This document shows positions 32,216 through 43,290 of a stretch of 64,000 bases of DNA, in pieces. The notes under the pieces are model-generated. The model was given only the letters and a program-made list of their open reading frames with translations, was not told where the DNA came from and searched no databases. The stretch's first letter is position 1; each line of letters starts with the position of its first letter. Source of the stretch: Undaria pinnatifida (Eukaryota; Sar; Phaeophyceae; Laminariales; Alariaceae); the NCBI GenBank assembly GCA_012845835.1, contig JABAKD010000023.1:15992702-16056701 (forward strand), given 5' to 3'. The translations under genes were made by a program, and so were the position numbers.

Positions 32216-33239
32216 AATAACGGAGTGCGCACGGGAAGCTGGAGCATTTCATTGTACCTATGCCTTCTTCCCCTCCCACCCCTTCCCCCCCACCCCTGCC
32301 GCCGCCCTGTCGAGCCTATTTTCTCCTCGTTCGTATTCACGTTTTTTATTACTGTGGACACAAAGCTCAAGAGGAGCACACAAGGCGGCGTTCCCCACTA
32401 CATTGTTGTGTACCCGTTTGAATTTTGGTCCGGGTAGGCGCTCTACTGTCGCCTTTATGTAGCGTTACGCACTGCTTGTCCATGCATGGAGGAAGGGGAC
32501 AGTATCAGGTAGTCTCTTCCCCCCCCCCCCCCCCCCCATAGCATCCAAGTTGAATGAAGAGACGTCGCGTCGGAAAAACAAAACCCTGGTATACCTGTCC
32601 GTCTTCAAGTTGAAGCATCAAAATAGGTATGTATCCGGTCGAAATGTGCGTGAATACGGAGCTTACACCGACGTACAACGTGAGCACGCAACGGTTCTTA
32701 TTAATATTTATGGAGACATGATGCCACCAATTGCGAGCCTTGCGTACCAGATCACGACGTACAATATAAGCTGCTCAGTACAAGAAAATCGTCGAACTCA
32801 CAGCTGACGTCATTAGACTTATTTTACAAACTAGCCACAAGAACCCTACGTCGCGAACAACAACTGCACCCGCATGGTGTACTCCGTCTTGATTGGGGAG
32901 AACTTGTTGTAGACGGTTTCAGGCTTTTCCATATACGTTTCCGCGGGCGATTTCCTTGTACATGTGCACGCGATAATAACACGGCAAGTAGAAGAGCTCA
33001 GGTGACCACACATATATATGCTTCAAAATATGGACGATGATGAATAATGGACGGTATAACCCAAGCCTGTAGGTACACGGAAAGTTGATGTCGCACAGCA
33101 GAATAACGTGTAGCCAGTATAACCCTAACCCTACAGGTAACTGTCAGCTTCTGAGCGTGGGTGAATCATGGACGGTAGTCGCTGCTGTCTCGCCGCCACT
33201 GAATCTAGTTGGCCATCACAAGACAGGGTCTAGGAAAAA
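32216..33239. other. unassigned sequence
   Basis: Contains a pure C run at about 32520-32538. Frame 32550-32807 (+, 85 aa) has no domain. No repeat partner found. Confidence 0.4.
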
Positions 33240-33600
33240 GCGTTCGCCCGTAGCTGCAGAAACGACGGCGGCGGCGGTGCCGTGGGGGTGGCGACAGCGG
33301 TGGTGGTAGCGAAGGCGGCTGAAAACACACACAATACCAAATGTGTACGAGCACGCACGACGGCAGTATCTTAAACACGCTGTCGCTCGTAACAACAGCA
33401 ACACCAGTAGCAGTAGCGGCGGCAGCAACAGCAACAACAGCAACACTCGTAATAACAGCAGCACAGCAGCAGCAACAACGGCGGCGGCGCCGTGGGGCCG
33501 GCGAGAGCGGTGGTGGTAGCGGTGGCGCCTGAAAAGAGGTGTCGAGAGCAGTGGTGGTGACGGCGGCGGCGGTGGCTGGACGAAATACGTCTATATAAAA
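33240..33600. repeat. GGC/AAC triplet-rich repeat R8
   Basis: Two copies of GCGGCGGCG.CGTGGGG.GGCG with AGCGGTGGTGGTAGCG (33266-33312 and 33480-33530) flank a CAACAGCAACA tract. Related block at 36480-36570 shares ACGAGC.. ACGCGCG-type words, ACACGC and GGCGACAGCAGTGGTGGTA. Poly-Gly/Ala frames are artefacts. Confidence 0.6.
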
Positions 33601-34026
33601 TTATTCTTTGGTTTCACGGATTCGGCCAGCAGTTTTTTTTGTCTCGGCCTAAGTATGCGATTCGCGTAACTGGAATTCTCGGTCGAATAGATTCGTTCGA
33701 GCGCCGCGTTCGGGGGGCGGCCTCAACGCCCTTCGCCCTGTCGTGTCCGTTTCGCTCATCGACGTAAACGCGGACGGATGCCGAGCGAGACAAGCGAGAA
33801 GTTGCAAAAATACCGCATGTCGAGGAGGTATTTCGGAGATTTTGGTTGTATCTTAATATCTGCAGCGCCTGGATGATTTACAAAGTTCGCATCGTTGCCA
33901 AACGGTACTTGATACTGTTTGGAATTTTGCTGTGGCATACTCTCAATTTTCCGGTGGCATACTCTCAAGCGTTTGTTTCTTGGCTGTACTTTTTTACTAG
34001 TTCGTTTGGTTTCTTGCTCGGCCTTT
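33601..34026. other. unassigned sequence
   Basis: No gene recognised. Confidence 0.4.
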
Positions 34027-34298
34027 ATTGTTTTTGTTTCTGCTCGTTTTGCCAGTTGTTTCTTGACCTTTTAGCTGCTTTCTGCAATTTTGGTTTTCCT
34101 GCCAACGTAATGTTGAACTTTTTCGCGATTTTTTCTTCCTCTTTGTCTAGTGACTTGAGCTTTCTACCATTTGCCGCTATTTGCCGCCTGTGCATTAGTT
34201 GAGGAACGGTCCAGCTTTAAGTTTTCTTTGATTCCCAGTATTTGTTTTGTACATAACGAAGTTTCATCAGCTGAGATCTGGGCTTGGCTCATCAGCTC
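34027..34298. repeat. dispersed repeat R5, copy 1
   Basis: Direct partner of 59841-60121. Shared: TTTCTGCTCGTTTTGCCA, TTGTTTCTTGAC, GAACTTTTTCG.GATTTTTTC, TTTGCCGCTA, CCGCCTGTGCATTA, GGAACGGTCCAGCTTTA and TCATCAGCTGAGA.CTGGGCT. On the minus strand both are A-rich with a Lys/Arg/Gln-rich frame (GKTSRNKN). Element class unknown. Confidence 0.75.
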
Positions 34299-34470
34299 CA
34301 CACCCCCGAGCACCCCATCGCAGCGCTATGAATGGTTATGATGGCTGGTAGTGTTCTCCTGAGTACTACTAACTGTGGTACGTGGAGAGGGGAAAGCTCC
34401 GGAGATACCTATTACGTAAGTCGGTGAGAATTCATCAACGAACTCAAGAACGTATTTGGTTGGTATTTAG
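34299..34470. other. unassigned sequence
   Basis: No gene or repeat partner seen. Confidence 0.4.
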
Positions 34471-34479
34471 CATATCCCA

Positions 34480-34545
34480 CTGAGTTACTGAGTCACGTGA
34501 CAATGGGTATAGTGCTATGTGCCGTGAGTTCGATTCTCACCGCCT
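34480..34545 (+). mobile_element. tRNA-like SINE remnant (T-arm)
   Basis: GTGAGTTCGATTCTCAC at 34524-34540 is a perfect 5 bp T-arm stem with a canonical TTCGATT loop, matching a Pol III B box. The upstream D-arm region (GAGTTACTGAGTCACG) is degenerate and no acceptor stem closes, so not a functional tRNA. Confidence 0.5.
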
Positions 34546-34611
34546 TCATATTTGTCTTTTTCGAGCGTGCGCGCTGACGACTTCATGAATGGTTATGTTG
34601 GTAGTTTAACA

Positions 34612-34720
34612 TATTTTGTAGCACTACCCACTGAGCTACCGAGTCAAGTGATTAAGTAGCTCAGTGGGCAGTGCTGTAGGATTTCTCTGTCAAGTCACGT
34701 TGTTCGAAGGGCATTGTCCA
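34612..34720. mobile_element. head-to-head pair of tRNA A-box-like segments
   Basis: GTAGCTCAGTGGGCAGTGCT at 34657-34676 is a classic tRNA D-arm/A box; its inverted partner GCACTACCCACTGAGCTAC is at 34619-34637. Between them lies CGAGTCAAGTGATTAA. The right copy continues to GTTGTTCGAAGGGC, a weak B box. Two tRNA-derived SINE heads in opposite orientation, or one foldback. Confidence 0.55.
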
Positions 34721-35020
34721 ACGCCTTCTTTATCCTTCCCCTATACCTGATCGTGAACGCGTACTACGTACGGGAGGTAAGAAACACATCCGAGAATAGC
34801 GGGGACGATTTTGAATTTTGGATTCCTGGGCAGTTCTTTTTCCGAGAGCGGGTCAACGTGTGGCGTACTTATCGACGACATAGCAGCAATCTTTAGTAGT
34901 AGTAATAGGTATCTTCTTGACTACATATGTGCGCGAGCAATCGATGATACAGCAGTAAATAATCTGTAATAATATTCGACGATATATACGCGGTACGCTG
35001 TTTTTAAAGTACGAGTTTCA
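34721..35020. other. unassigned sequence
   Basis: No gene or repeat partner recognised; AT-rich with scattered TAGTAGTA words. Confidence 0.4.
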
Positions 35021-35028
35021 AGAGCAAC

Positions 35029-35100
35029 AGTTGTTGTTGTTGTTGCTGTTCTCACATAACTCGCATAATCAAGTCCGTGGTCACCGGACAGGCTCCATCA
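35029..35100 (-). mobile_element. SINE F1, 3' end only
   Basis: On the minus strand: GGAGCCTGTCC, GTGACCACGGACTTGATTAT, GCGAGTTATGTGAG and about seven AAC/AGC triplets. 5' truncated, as expected for target-primed insertion. Confidence 0.75.
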
Positions 35101-35237
35101 GTAAACAATAATGTTAACTGACACCACAGGCAACACCTCTCTGGGTAACGCGGCGTCAACCATTGTAATATCATACAATATGGGGAATGTAACTTCGATG
35201 CAAAGATCCTGTTTTGTTTTAATCAATTGTCAGCCGG

Positions 35238-35360
35238 CCGCCCCTGTGGTCTAGTGGTTTTACCCTCGAATACTACTAACGTTTGTTTGTCCTTGAGTTC
35301 GATACCCACCACGATGAGATTTGACTTTATTTGCAAAAATGCAAAAAAAAAAATGGATCA
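35238..35360 (+). mobile_element. tRNA-derived SINE (family S3)
   Basis: CCCCTGTGGTCTAGTGGTTT at 35241-35260 contains an A box (TGGTCTAGTGG) and CCTTGAGTTCGATACCCACC at 35291-35310 contains a B box at the usual distance. A plausible but mismatched acceptor side, followed by an ordinary spacer and an A-rich tail (AAAAATGCAAAAAAAAAAA) at about 35335-35352. The tail and missing discriminator/CCA context favour a SINE over a genuine tRNA. Confidence 0.6.
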
Positions 35361-36460
35361 ACTGCTGAAGCGCCTAGCAGCGTGGGTAGGTACAATTCGA
35401 CCCGCGTCGACGAGGGAAGAAAATGCTGGCTTCTTCTCGCGATAAAAATGAAGGCACGTGCCGAAGTTGGGAGGGAGGAGGAGGGCCCGCTATGTTACCC
35501 CGGATCTGAGTTACTACTGGGAGGGAGCGCGAGAGTGGTGCGAGGATAATGAATGGGATGAATTAAAAAAAAATGTTGCGAAGGTATATTATTACTACCA
35601 GTAAATAATATGTCAAGTCTCTAGGAAATACGCACGGCGCTGTCAGCAGTCGTCATGGTAGAGACACTCCGGATATTATGTATTGAGGGGACGCGTCCGA
35701 TTTCGACAACGTGAAAGCACTCGCAAAGACAGCAGACACATATCCCGCCTTCCCGAGTAAAAACAGAGAAGAAGCGCTGCGCCAACCTCCCGTACGAGCA
35801 AAGCCACCCCCGCACCTATCTTGGACAATGCCGCCGCAACGCGAGATCGCTCTCCTCTTCTTTGTTTTCCTCCTCGCCCGTGACCACGCAGACCAATCAA
35901 TGCGACAGCCTTCAGGTAGCAAACAAAGCTCGCTTCTTCCAAAACCTCGCCGGCTGACATGGCCCCATGTCGACGTTTGATGCAAATCGACTTCGCATCC
36001 TGTCGACTTCGAACCTCCATTGCCCCGGGGACAGCAGTGCAGTCTCTTCATTAATGCCAAGTCCTTTTTCGTTTCGTCTAGAGGCGACGCAGGTTCTCAA
36101 TACTCTTTTCGGTATTTTTGTTTGCAATACGCCAACTTTTACTTGACGGCGCATTTGACAACAGTGTGTTTCGCCTATCGTTGCCTTTTTTGTTGCATAT
36201 TACGTTTTCCTTCTGTCGAAGTATGGCCTTCATAATCCCATGTTCGTATTAAACTCTTGACATTACTTTAAAGTTCAATGAATGCCAAATCGGACAGGTA
36301 CACTTTTTAACTTGTCGAAGTGCTGCCCTGCCCTACCCGAAGCATGGGCACCGGCGAATGCCGGCGCCCTTTCGGAGCCCTGGTATAGCAGAAAAACGTG
36401 TACGAGCTTGTACGAACACGCGCGATAACAGTAAACACGCATTCGCTTGCGATAACAGCA
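35361..36460. other. unassigned sequence
   Basis: Several overlapping frames (for example 35653-36060 minus, 135 aa) with no recognised domain and no clear winner between strands. Confidence 0.35.
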
Positions 36461-36710
36461 GCACAGCAGCAGCAGTACCGGCGGCAGCGCCGGTGGGGCG
36501 GCGACAGCAGTGGTGGTACCAGTGGCAGCGGCTGAAAGAACACACCGTAAAGAAACCATGAGCGGGCTAGAACAGTAGCAGCGTACACGCCGCCTCTCGT
36601 AGCAGCAGCAGCAGCAGCAGCAGCGGACGCGCCAACGAAGGCGGTGGCGGCGGCGGCGGTGGCGGCGGCGGTGGCGATAACCATGGTAGCTGCGGCGGCT
36701 GCTGAAAACA
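36461..36710. repeat. GCA/GGC triplet-rich repeat, R8-like
   Basis: CAGCAGCAGCAG and GGCGGCGGCGG runs with GGCGACAGCAGTGGTGGTA, similar to 33266-33530. Poly-Ala frames follow from the triplets. Confidence 0.6.
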
Positions 36711-36902
36711 TGTGACTAATTTGACAGCAGTACCGGCAGGACACTATACCATAAAAAGCGGTGTGTTTTTTAACTGATTTTTTTAAATTACTGACGTTTT
36801 ATGTTGTCCATGCTCGACCCATGTTCACGCACACAACCGAAGCGCTGACATCGAACGAGCACTACAACTATGCACCTCTGCAAGCAGATGTCCTGGTGGA
36901 CA

Positions 36903-37310
36903 TCAACAGCAGTACGTGCCCCCTAACATTACACCCGATGAACCCCGATAAGCCATCGGCACACACACACCTGTCCTCAGCGTGTAGTAGAGCCTCTCCC
37001 TGAAATCCGGAGAGAAACGCAAACCTTCCGTCTCCGCCTCCTCCAGCACTTTGATCCCCCCCGGGACGGATATTTCTTGCATGCACTTCGACATCGCCGA
37101 GTTGCGGGTTGTCGCGGACATCTCCTCCGATTCCTTCACGGCTTGAGCCGCGTGCACGATCGGGATCGCCTGCAGGCATTTCAGTCCTCCCTGAGTCACC
37201 GGTTTTCCGCCGTATTTCTCGCAAACTCTGCCTAGCCCGTGCATCATGTCTCCGTCTAACTCCAGTTGAAGGATTGTCGCACTGGCGGAAATCGCGTAGT
37301 TGATGGCCAT
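36903..37310 (-). CDS. hypothetical protein frame, 135 aa
   Basis: ATG at 37308-37310 in context ATCATGGCC. The protein has ordinary composition without low complexity (LQLELDGDMMHGLGRVCEKY, then AAQAVKESEEMSATTRN and RFSPDFRERLYYTLR). The frame stays open upstream to 37493 into the dispersed repeat R6, so the ATG nearest the non-repeat part is preferred. No domain recognised. It may be a captured exon or part of an unknown element. Confidence 0.35.
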   Translation of the reverse strand: MAINYAISASATILQLELDGDMMHGLGRVCEKYGGKPVTQGGLKCLQAIPIVHAAQAVKESEEMSATTRNSAMSKCMQEISVPGGIKVLEEAETEGLRFSPDFRERLYYTLRTGVCVPMAYRGSSGVMLGGTYCC

Positions 37311-37391
37311 GATTGTGTGTTCTTTTTCGGGAAGTGTGTGTTTTTCTGTTGTGGTAGCAAGCGTTAGCGTTGCGTGTACGTGCTGGCGCTG

Positions 37392-37679
37392 TGTTACAGC
37401 AGCGTGATGCCCCTTGGTACTTATCAAGATCTGTCTCACCTTGATGTAGCCGGGCGTTCGTACTTTTGAGCTCAAGAAGTAGCTTGTAGCCACGTTATGG
37501 TCCAGAAGACCACGACGTACAGGGTTGACGTTGCCGGAACGGGTACATGCGGTTTACGGGCCGGTAGGTTGCGGGTGGTGCAAGAGCAACGTACTTGTGA
37601 ATGACACGGTGTTGGGACACACTTGGTGGTTTGGACTGGTGGTATAACTTTGATCTCTCGGTAGCGGCCAGGATAAGCA
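37392..37679. repeat. dispersed repeat R6 / solo-LTR candidate, copy 1
   Basis: Direct partner of 59321-59608. Starts TGTTACAGCAGCGTGATGCC, ends CGG.AGCGG.C.GGATAAG. In copy 2 the sequence continues to GCGCTGCAACA, which mirrors the TGTTACAGCAGCG start, as expected for LTR termini; in this copy the right end has diverged. Confidence 0.6.
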
Positions 37680-37891
37680 GCCCCGAGGCGAATAGGCGAA
37701 TACCCCCCGAGAGGGGTTTCCACGTTTTCCTGGAAGGATTCCTCTGCCGGGGGCATCCTTCTTTTTCCTACAGCGTGCATTGAAGTGCCAATCGGACGGT
37801 AAGTCTCCACTTTACACGATGCACCCTCCTCGTAATACTGGTCCGGTCAGCTCTCACGTATATCAGAATAACCCTGGCGCCTCGCGCGCCC
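37680..37891. other. unassigned sequence
   Basis: No gene or repeat partner recognised. Confidence 0.4.
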
Positions 37892-38206
37892 TGTGGACAG
37901 TGGAGCACCAGAGTGTAGTGTTGATGGTAAGACAACGGTTGATATTTTTGGTGGTGATTGACTGTTGAGGATCTGATGCGGTGTGTAAGCGTTATTTAGA
38001 TCTTAAGACGGGGGTTTCTACTTATCCTCCTCTGGATTCTGATATGGGGATTCGGGGATGAAGTTAAGATTGCTAGTTTTCTTGTGTTCGGAGCTAATAA
38101 AACAACTTCTCTATCTTTTTAGCACTTGAATGGTGCTGACCAACCTCCGTTTGGCCAAAGGGGGGGCAACCTCTGGTCGATAGACCTTGCTTGGCCCAGT
38201 ATTGTC
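37892..38206 (+). repeat. candidate 5' LTR
   Basis: Direct repeat of 40469-40793, about 315-325 bp, beginning TGTGGACAGTGGAGCACCAG and ending TGTCTATA. Preceded by GCCC, which also follows the right copy. Confidence 0.6.
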
Positions 38207-40468
38207 TATAATTACCGATAGTTCTGGTGAACACACCGACGTTAGTCAGGAATTTTTTCCGGTACGATTGCGACAGCGGCAAGCAGGTGTGGATTGGGCC
38301 TCGTTTCGGCAGGAAACCATCTGATCCGATGAAGGCGGTGTCCTCATGCTGCATCAGGACTTCGAACGAGGTCTGCTGTGGTCGTACAAAGTGTCGCTAG
38401 AGGCGATGTCCCAGCATCGCACCCAGCGTGGAGGGGCTGCAGCAGCAGGCTCCACATCTATCTGCTGATGGCGAGGTTTAAATCGGGTTGGTTGACTTGG
38501 TTCTGTGAAATCTCGCAGTATAGGCACGATTTGATCCGCTGAAGGTTCAACTCGGGCAGCAAAGACACACCCGCCGATCACGAGGGCTCAAAATTTTGGG
38601 GGGGCATGCTGGCGAGATTAACACACCGAAATGCGGTAATTAAGGGGTGCCGACTGAGGGCTGTCGCGTCGCGCGTCCCGAGGGGGAAGGCGCGGCATCA
38701 CGTGCAAAGCGTGTGATTGTGCCCAACGCAACGAGATGCTTCAATCTCCCTTGTTGGGCTTCTAGATCATCGCGAGGATATCCTCTTGGAGCGAGGAGTG
38801 AGGAAATCACACGTGCATACAGCCGTTCGAGAAGGCGGTTGCGCTCTGTATTTATGAATAGGAGGAGCTGAGGTGCCCCTGAAAGGGGGTGGTTAGTAAC
38901 TCGAATGCTTCCAGGCGCTGAGAGCTGGGCTCTTGTTTTTCGAACGCTAGGTGCTGACTTTGCCTCCATTATGGAGCCCGCGCACGTCTTGCTTTCAAGG
39001 TGTGAGTTTGATTTGTTTTTGAAGATACTGCTGCTGTAGTTGTCGCGTGCTTTGTCGTGTCGTATGTTTGAGTTATTATTAGGGGTAAGTGTGCTTTGTG
39101 TTTTGCTTGTTAAATTTTTCCCCCGTCCTGGTTTGTGTCATGCTGATTGCCTATACAACAGTATGCGCATAATGCAACGCGTGCTTTGCGACTGGTGTCA
39201 ATCTGGTTTGAGTGCTTGTGGGTAGCAGAATAACCATGTCGCGCCGCAAAGAACCTGGTACTTGCTTTCCCCGCTGCATATGAACGAGACAGCCTGAAGA
39301 AGCTCGTGTTCTAAATCGTATAAAACCGTAATTTGAGTTCGAAGATTTTTACACACACATGTGCATAAGCATATCGTTTTCACAGATAAGTTGAAGCGAG
39401 CGCGTGGGGTTTCGTGGTGCGTCCGCGAAACGGATGCAAACCCCCTATTGCCGTCGCGCGTTGTATTGAGCGTTTTGCCACACACATTGAATGCAGAGTG
39501 GAGTATGCACGGAGTGTGCTCTGCACCGTGCGAGAAAACAAAACGAATCGTTGATTGCGTTTGACGTATTAGCGTGTTTCTTAGGCAGACTCGTGTTGTT
39601 TTTGATGAACAGAGAGGAGCAGCATGAGAGTCTATCGCTATGTGCATTCCGATGTATTCTTAGTGAAAAATTAAGGAACCTTTCCAGTTGAAAGAAACTG
39701 CTTAGGGGCCAACTGATTGGCAACAGAACCCGATGCTCAAGTTTGTTATAAAGCGGTACATATGTGCTTGTTGTGTGTACGACTAGTAGATATTTGTGTC
39801 TTCCGTATTTTTTTGTATTGATCACTTTCGTGGGGTCATGTGTGCTATCTGTTTTTGGGCGCATGAGACGATTGTCTTGTTCTGTCGTAGTACAATGAGT
39901 GCTCATGTATCGCTGCTGGTTTTTGTCTCCAAACAAGCGAGGCTTCCTGAATGCGTGATGCATGTTCTTGTGATGTCAGTGAATTGCATATAAGGACAAA
40001 GCGGAAGCAGCAATATGGTATTACGCTGTGAATTTCTCTTAGGTTTTCGCGTGAATTGTGCGAAGGTCGTCTTGGAATGTTTCGACGGTATTTTTTCTTT
40101 GGTTTTCTGTGCGTTATATTTTGATAAACGTTATTTTCGCCTGTTTTATGCGCGTCTATATAGCATGAATATTCTTGTATTTACCTTGAGGTATTCCTTG
40201 TGAAAATGACGGTTGCCCATGTAGTATTTAATGATATTGCTATGTTTAAATGCATGATTTGTGCCTGGCGATCGTGTGTGCATGTTTTTGTAAAGTATTG
40301 TAATGTTTCATTACTCGTAATCATTGGGTATGCTATCTAGATGTATGTAGTCGTTTGTCATTCAAAAACGACATGTATGTTTTCTTCGATGTTTTTGTGT
40401 AGCTGGTGCTCACGTTTGATCAAAGCTTGTTGACGAACTACTTTGAGTAGGAACGCGCTTTTGGGGGA
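38207..40468. other. interior of LTR candidate
   Basis: 2.26 kb with AT-rich composition from 39000 onward. Overlapping frames up to 172 aa (39445-39963 minus) lack domains. No repeat partner elsewhere in the window. Confidence 0.45.
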
Positions 40469-40793
40469 TTGTGGATAGTGGGGCACCAGAGAGTGTGTAG
40501 TGTTGGTGGTAAGACACGACGGTTGATTGGTGGTGATTGACTGTTGAGGATCTGATGTGGTGTGTAAACGTTATTTAGATCTGAAGACAGTAGGGGTTTC
40601 TACTTATCCTCTTCTGGATTCTGTTATGGGGATTCGGGGATGAAGTTAAGATCGCTTGTTTTCTTGTGGTCGGAGCTAATACAACAACTTCTCTCTCTCT
40701 TTCTAGCACCTAAATGGTGCTGACCAGCCCCCGTAGGCCAAATGGGGGACAACCTCTGGTCGATAGATCTTGCTTGGCCTAGTAGTGTCTATA
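40469..40793 (+). repeat. candidate 3' LTR
   Basis: Partner of 37892-38206; differs by scattered substitutions and short indels such as an expanded CTCTCTCT. Confidence 0.6.
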
Positions 40794-41119
40794 GCCCTGG
40801 CGTTCGTAGCGCTGCATCACCCCCCCTGCCCGACGCATAATTATCGTCGGCACAAAGCGGGCGTACCCAAACCTGACCCGCCGTTTCAGCGAACGGTTCC
40901 CGTAGACGCTGGTAGACCGGCAATCTTTAAACTTCCCCTCCATTCTAGGACAGCAGGTGCGCTCCATCCCCGTAGACGGACAGACTTGAAACTTCTCCTG
41001 CCTTCCAGGAAGCGGTAGACGTTGCAAGTTGTATTTCCCCCCTCCCCCCCCCCAATTGGGGCATCTCCGGAAAGTTGAGCTTCTGGGGAAGAAGGGCGTG
41101 GTCTTGGTAAATAGGCGAT

Positions 41120-41265
41120 GAGATCGTTCTTGATCGTCTCACATTATGCCGGCCTGTTGTGAGGTCGTTCTTCGTTCTTGATCGTCCCAGATTATGCCGG
41201 CCTGTTGTGAGGTTGTTCTTGATCTTCTCACTTTTCACCAGCGTGTTGTTACGTTGTTCCTGATT
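41120..41265. repeat. tandem repeat, about 40-50 bp, three units
   Basis: TTCTTGATCGTCTCACATTA and TGCCGGCCTGTTGTGAGGT recur at 41125, 41175 and, more diverged, 41215. No coding content. Confidence 0.8.
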
Positions 41266-42389
41266 TTTGTCATCGACAAATCTTCTCCTTTTACACATGC
41301 ATTCTCCACGTTTATTCACCCCCCCCCAATGCTTGAAATCCTTGGGAGGGGGTGCTTTGAACTTGCTGGCCAGTCTTGGTTCAACTTCTATTCCTCCCAA
41401 AGTGTGGTCTTCCTTCCCAGAACGCGTGGCAAGCTACCACTGCGTTGAGGATGTGGGAGCAAATTCTCGGCTATCATGACTGTTGGCTCAGTCTTGATAT
41501 ATTTGCTCTTTCTATCTATCCCTCCACTCTTTATACTCTTCTTGAACGCTCGGCTAGGGCCTTAACATTAACCTCGCGGTGGGCGGCGGTACACTTGTAA
41601 AGTTGACGATTACCATTTCCACTTCGAGCATTCATACTAGTCAAGACATTTGGTCGCCTGTATAAAACGGGAAGAGCGGTTGTATCGTCACTGTGTCTGT
41701 ACGCCTGGAATTGCCCGTTAAGAATGTGCTGCATGGCTGGTTGGTCTGTTGCCTAACGGTAAACTGAGCGTGATCAGAGTAAACCCGCTCTGCCGTGGTC
41801 GGCGCATTGGTCAGGTGATGACGGTAATATATGGTGAGGTGCCTGCGCCGTCCGAAGCAAACCCTACGATGGCGTCATGGGCGTACGTTAGACCGTTATG
41901 TATGACGCTGTGTATGGCCAATGGTGAGGTTGCATCCTCAGGTCAGGGCCGGCGTCGCTGTAGCATCCGGACTACGTGATACCCCCACCGTATTATTTTC
42001 GAAGCAAACGTCTAGCAACACTGTTACAGTACAGTAGTAGTGTCCTTGTACAATGAACAACGTGTATTAATTTTTTTGTATACCTTTTTGATGACACCGG
42101 AAATTGTTGATCGTCTCCCAAGTATATGGGGTGGAAGACGAAAGGGCTTTTCCTACTCTACGGCTGATGAATTGACGCTGTGAATGCGGAGGCCCGCATT
42201 GACCAAGTGTAGAACTTCGCGGCAACTGGCTCTACTGGCTGCTGGTGCCCATTACAATATTATTGTAGTTTTGGGTTTAACAATTTGTTTGATCATGAGG
42301 CATGCTGGCATTGGTTTGTTGACGAACAGTCATGACTTCGATCACGAGATCAAATGAGCAGCTCAGCAAATGCGAAAGATGATCATGTA
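41266..42389. other. unassigned sequence
   Basis: Frames such as 41531-41734 (minus) and 41749-41979 (plus) have no recognised domain. No dispersed partner found. Confidence 0.35.
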
Positions 42390-42470
42390 CACGGGTCGGA
42401 CGAGCAACGGACGGACAGGGCGCGGGCAGTGGACGTGCCTGCGTGTAATTCAAGACCGAATATAGAGCTG
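42390..42470. repeat. short dispersed segment R9
   Basis: GGACAGGGCGCGGGCAGTGG followed by ACGTGCCTGC resembles 54318-54350 (GGACAGGGCGCGAGCAGCAG, ACGTGCCCGC). About 60 bp of similarity. Confidence 0.5.
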
Positions 42471-42494
42471 TATTCGAATATTCTTGTAAACAAA

Positions 42495-42900
42495 ACACAC
42501 CCCTGGTGATACATTTGAGCGCTTGAAAATATTATCACCGGGTGTGGTATCCTGTGGGGGGTGTGGTATCTTGTGTAGCCCCGGTGATAAGAGTGCTGGT
42601 CGCGGCGGCCCCCAGGAGGTGTGATGAACCAGGGGGTGTGATAGCACGTCCGACCACCCACAGGGTACGTTTGGGGGTGTGATAAATGTGGGGGTGTGCT
42701 AAACCAGGGGGTGTGATAGCACGTCTGAACACCCACAGGGTGTGTTCGGGGGTGTGATAAACCAGGGGGTGTGATAACCTCCGAACACCCACAGGTCGTG
42801 CTTGAGGGGGGATACCGAAACGCTCCTTGTATAGTTGAGCCGCTGCTGCCGCACACTTGAAGGGGTGTGGGATTCCGGGGAGGTGATACCTGTCCGAACG
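42495..42900. repeat. GGGGGTGTGATA array
   Basis: The 12-mer GGGGGTGTGATA and close variants occur at least eight times, often as AAACCAGGGGGTGTGATA or AACACCCACAGG. The left part has ATTATCACCGGGTGTGGTAT and GTGTGGTATCTTGTGTAGCC, then CCCGGTGATAA, which recur at 46574-46720 on the other side of the pogo-type transposase. Frames through it are artefacts. Confidence 0.85.
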
Positions 42901-43290
42901 ACCGCACACACGGAAGGTTCTTGTGGGGACAAAATTCCTGAGCACATTACCTCGACAATGACTGACCCCCCTCAAAGCCGAGTAAGCTCGAAAAAAAAAT
43001 GTCAGCTCTCTTGGCTTGATGGAGCATCAAAAAGTGGAAATTAAATCGAAGAAACCTCGCCCGATATGACGCGAGACGGCGCCACAGAGTGCGCCATCTG
43101 TCCTGCCCTCTTCAAAAACGTACCAGGCTGCTGCAACGGTATCTACATTGCTCGTGGGCACCACCAAAAGAGTCAAGCAAGGTCACGACCAAAAGTCCAA
43201 GACCACGAAACACAACGTTGCACTTTACGCGGCTAAGAAAACAACAAACAAAAGAGAAACGCGAGGAAACATGAGAAGGACAACACCAAT
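42901..43290. other. spacer
   Basis: No gene recognised; an A-rich stretch at 43190-43260 precedes the Ser-rich plus-strand frame opposite the transposase 3' end. Confidence 0.4.

Larger units (their letters stand above)
37892..40793 (+). mobile_element. candidate non-coding LTR element
   Basis: Two direct terminal repeats enclose 2.26 kb. A short purine run, GGGGGA, lies just left of the right repeat (about 40461-40467), where a polypurine tract is expected. A 4 bp flank GCCC is shared at both outer edges. No clear primer-binding site, though TGGTGAACACACC occurs about 16 bp after the left repeat. The interior has no recognisable gag or pol; minus-strand frames at 38354-38581 and 38094-38354 are of normal composition but unrecognised. 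TG...TA rather than TG...CA termini are a weakness. A large retrotransposon derivative is the leading reading; a segmental duplication is the alternative. Confidence 0.5.

Noticed and set aside
34027-34202. Membrane-protein-like frame rich in Phe/Leu/Cys
   Set aside because: It lies in dispersed repeat R5; the copy at 59841 has a frameshifted version and the strand bias (A-rich on minus) explains the hydrophobic translation.
34652-34712. Functional tRNA from the GTAGCTCAGTGGG box
   Set aside because: No pairing T-arm or acceptor stem downstream, and the box is part of an inverted pair.
35238-35312. Functional tRNA gene
   Set aside because: A and B boxes are present but no clean acceptor stem closes and an A-rich tail follows, so a SINE is more likely.
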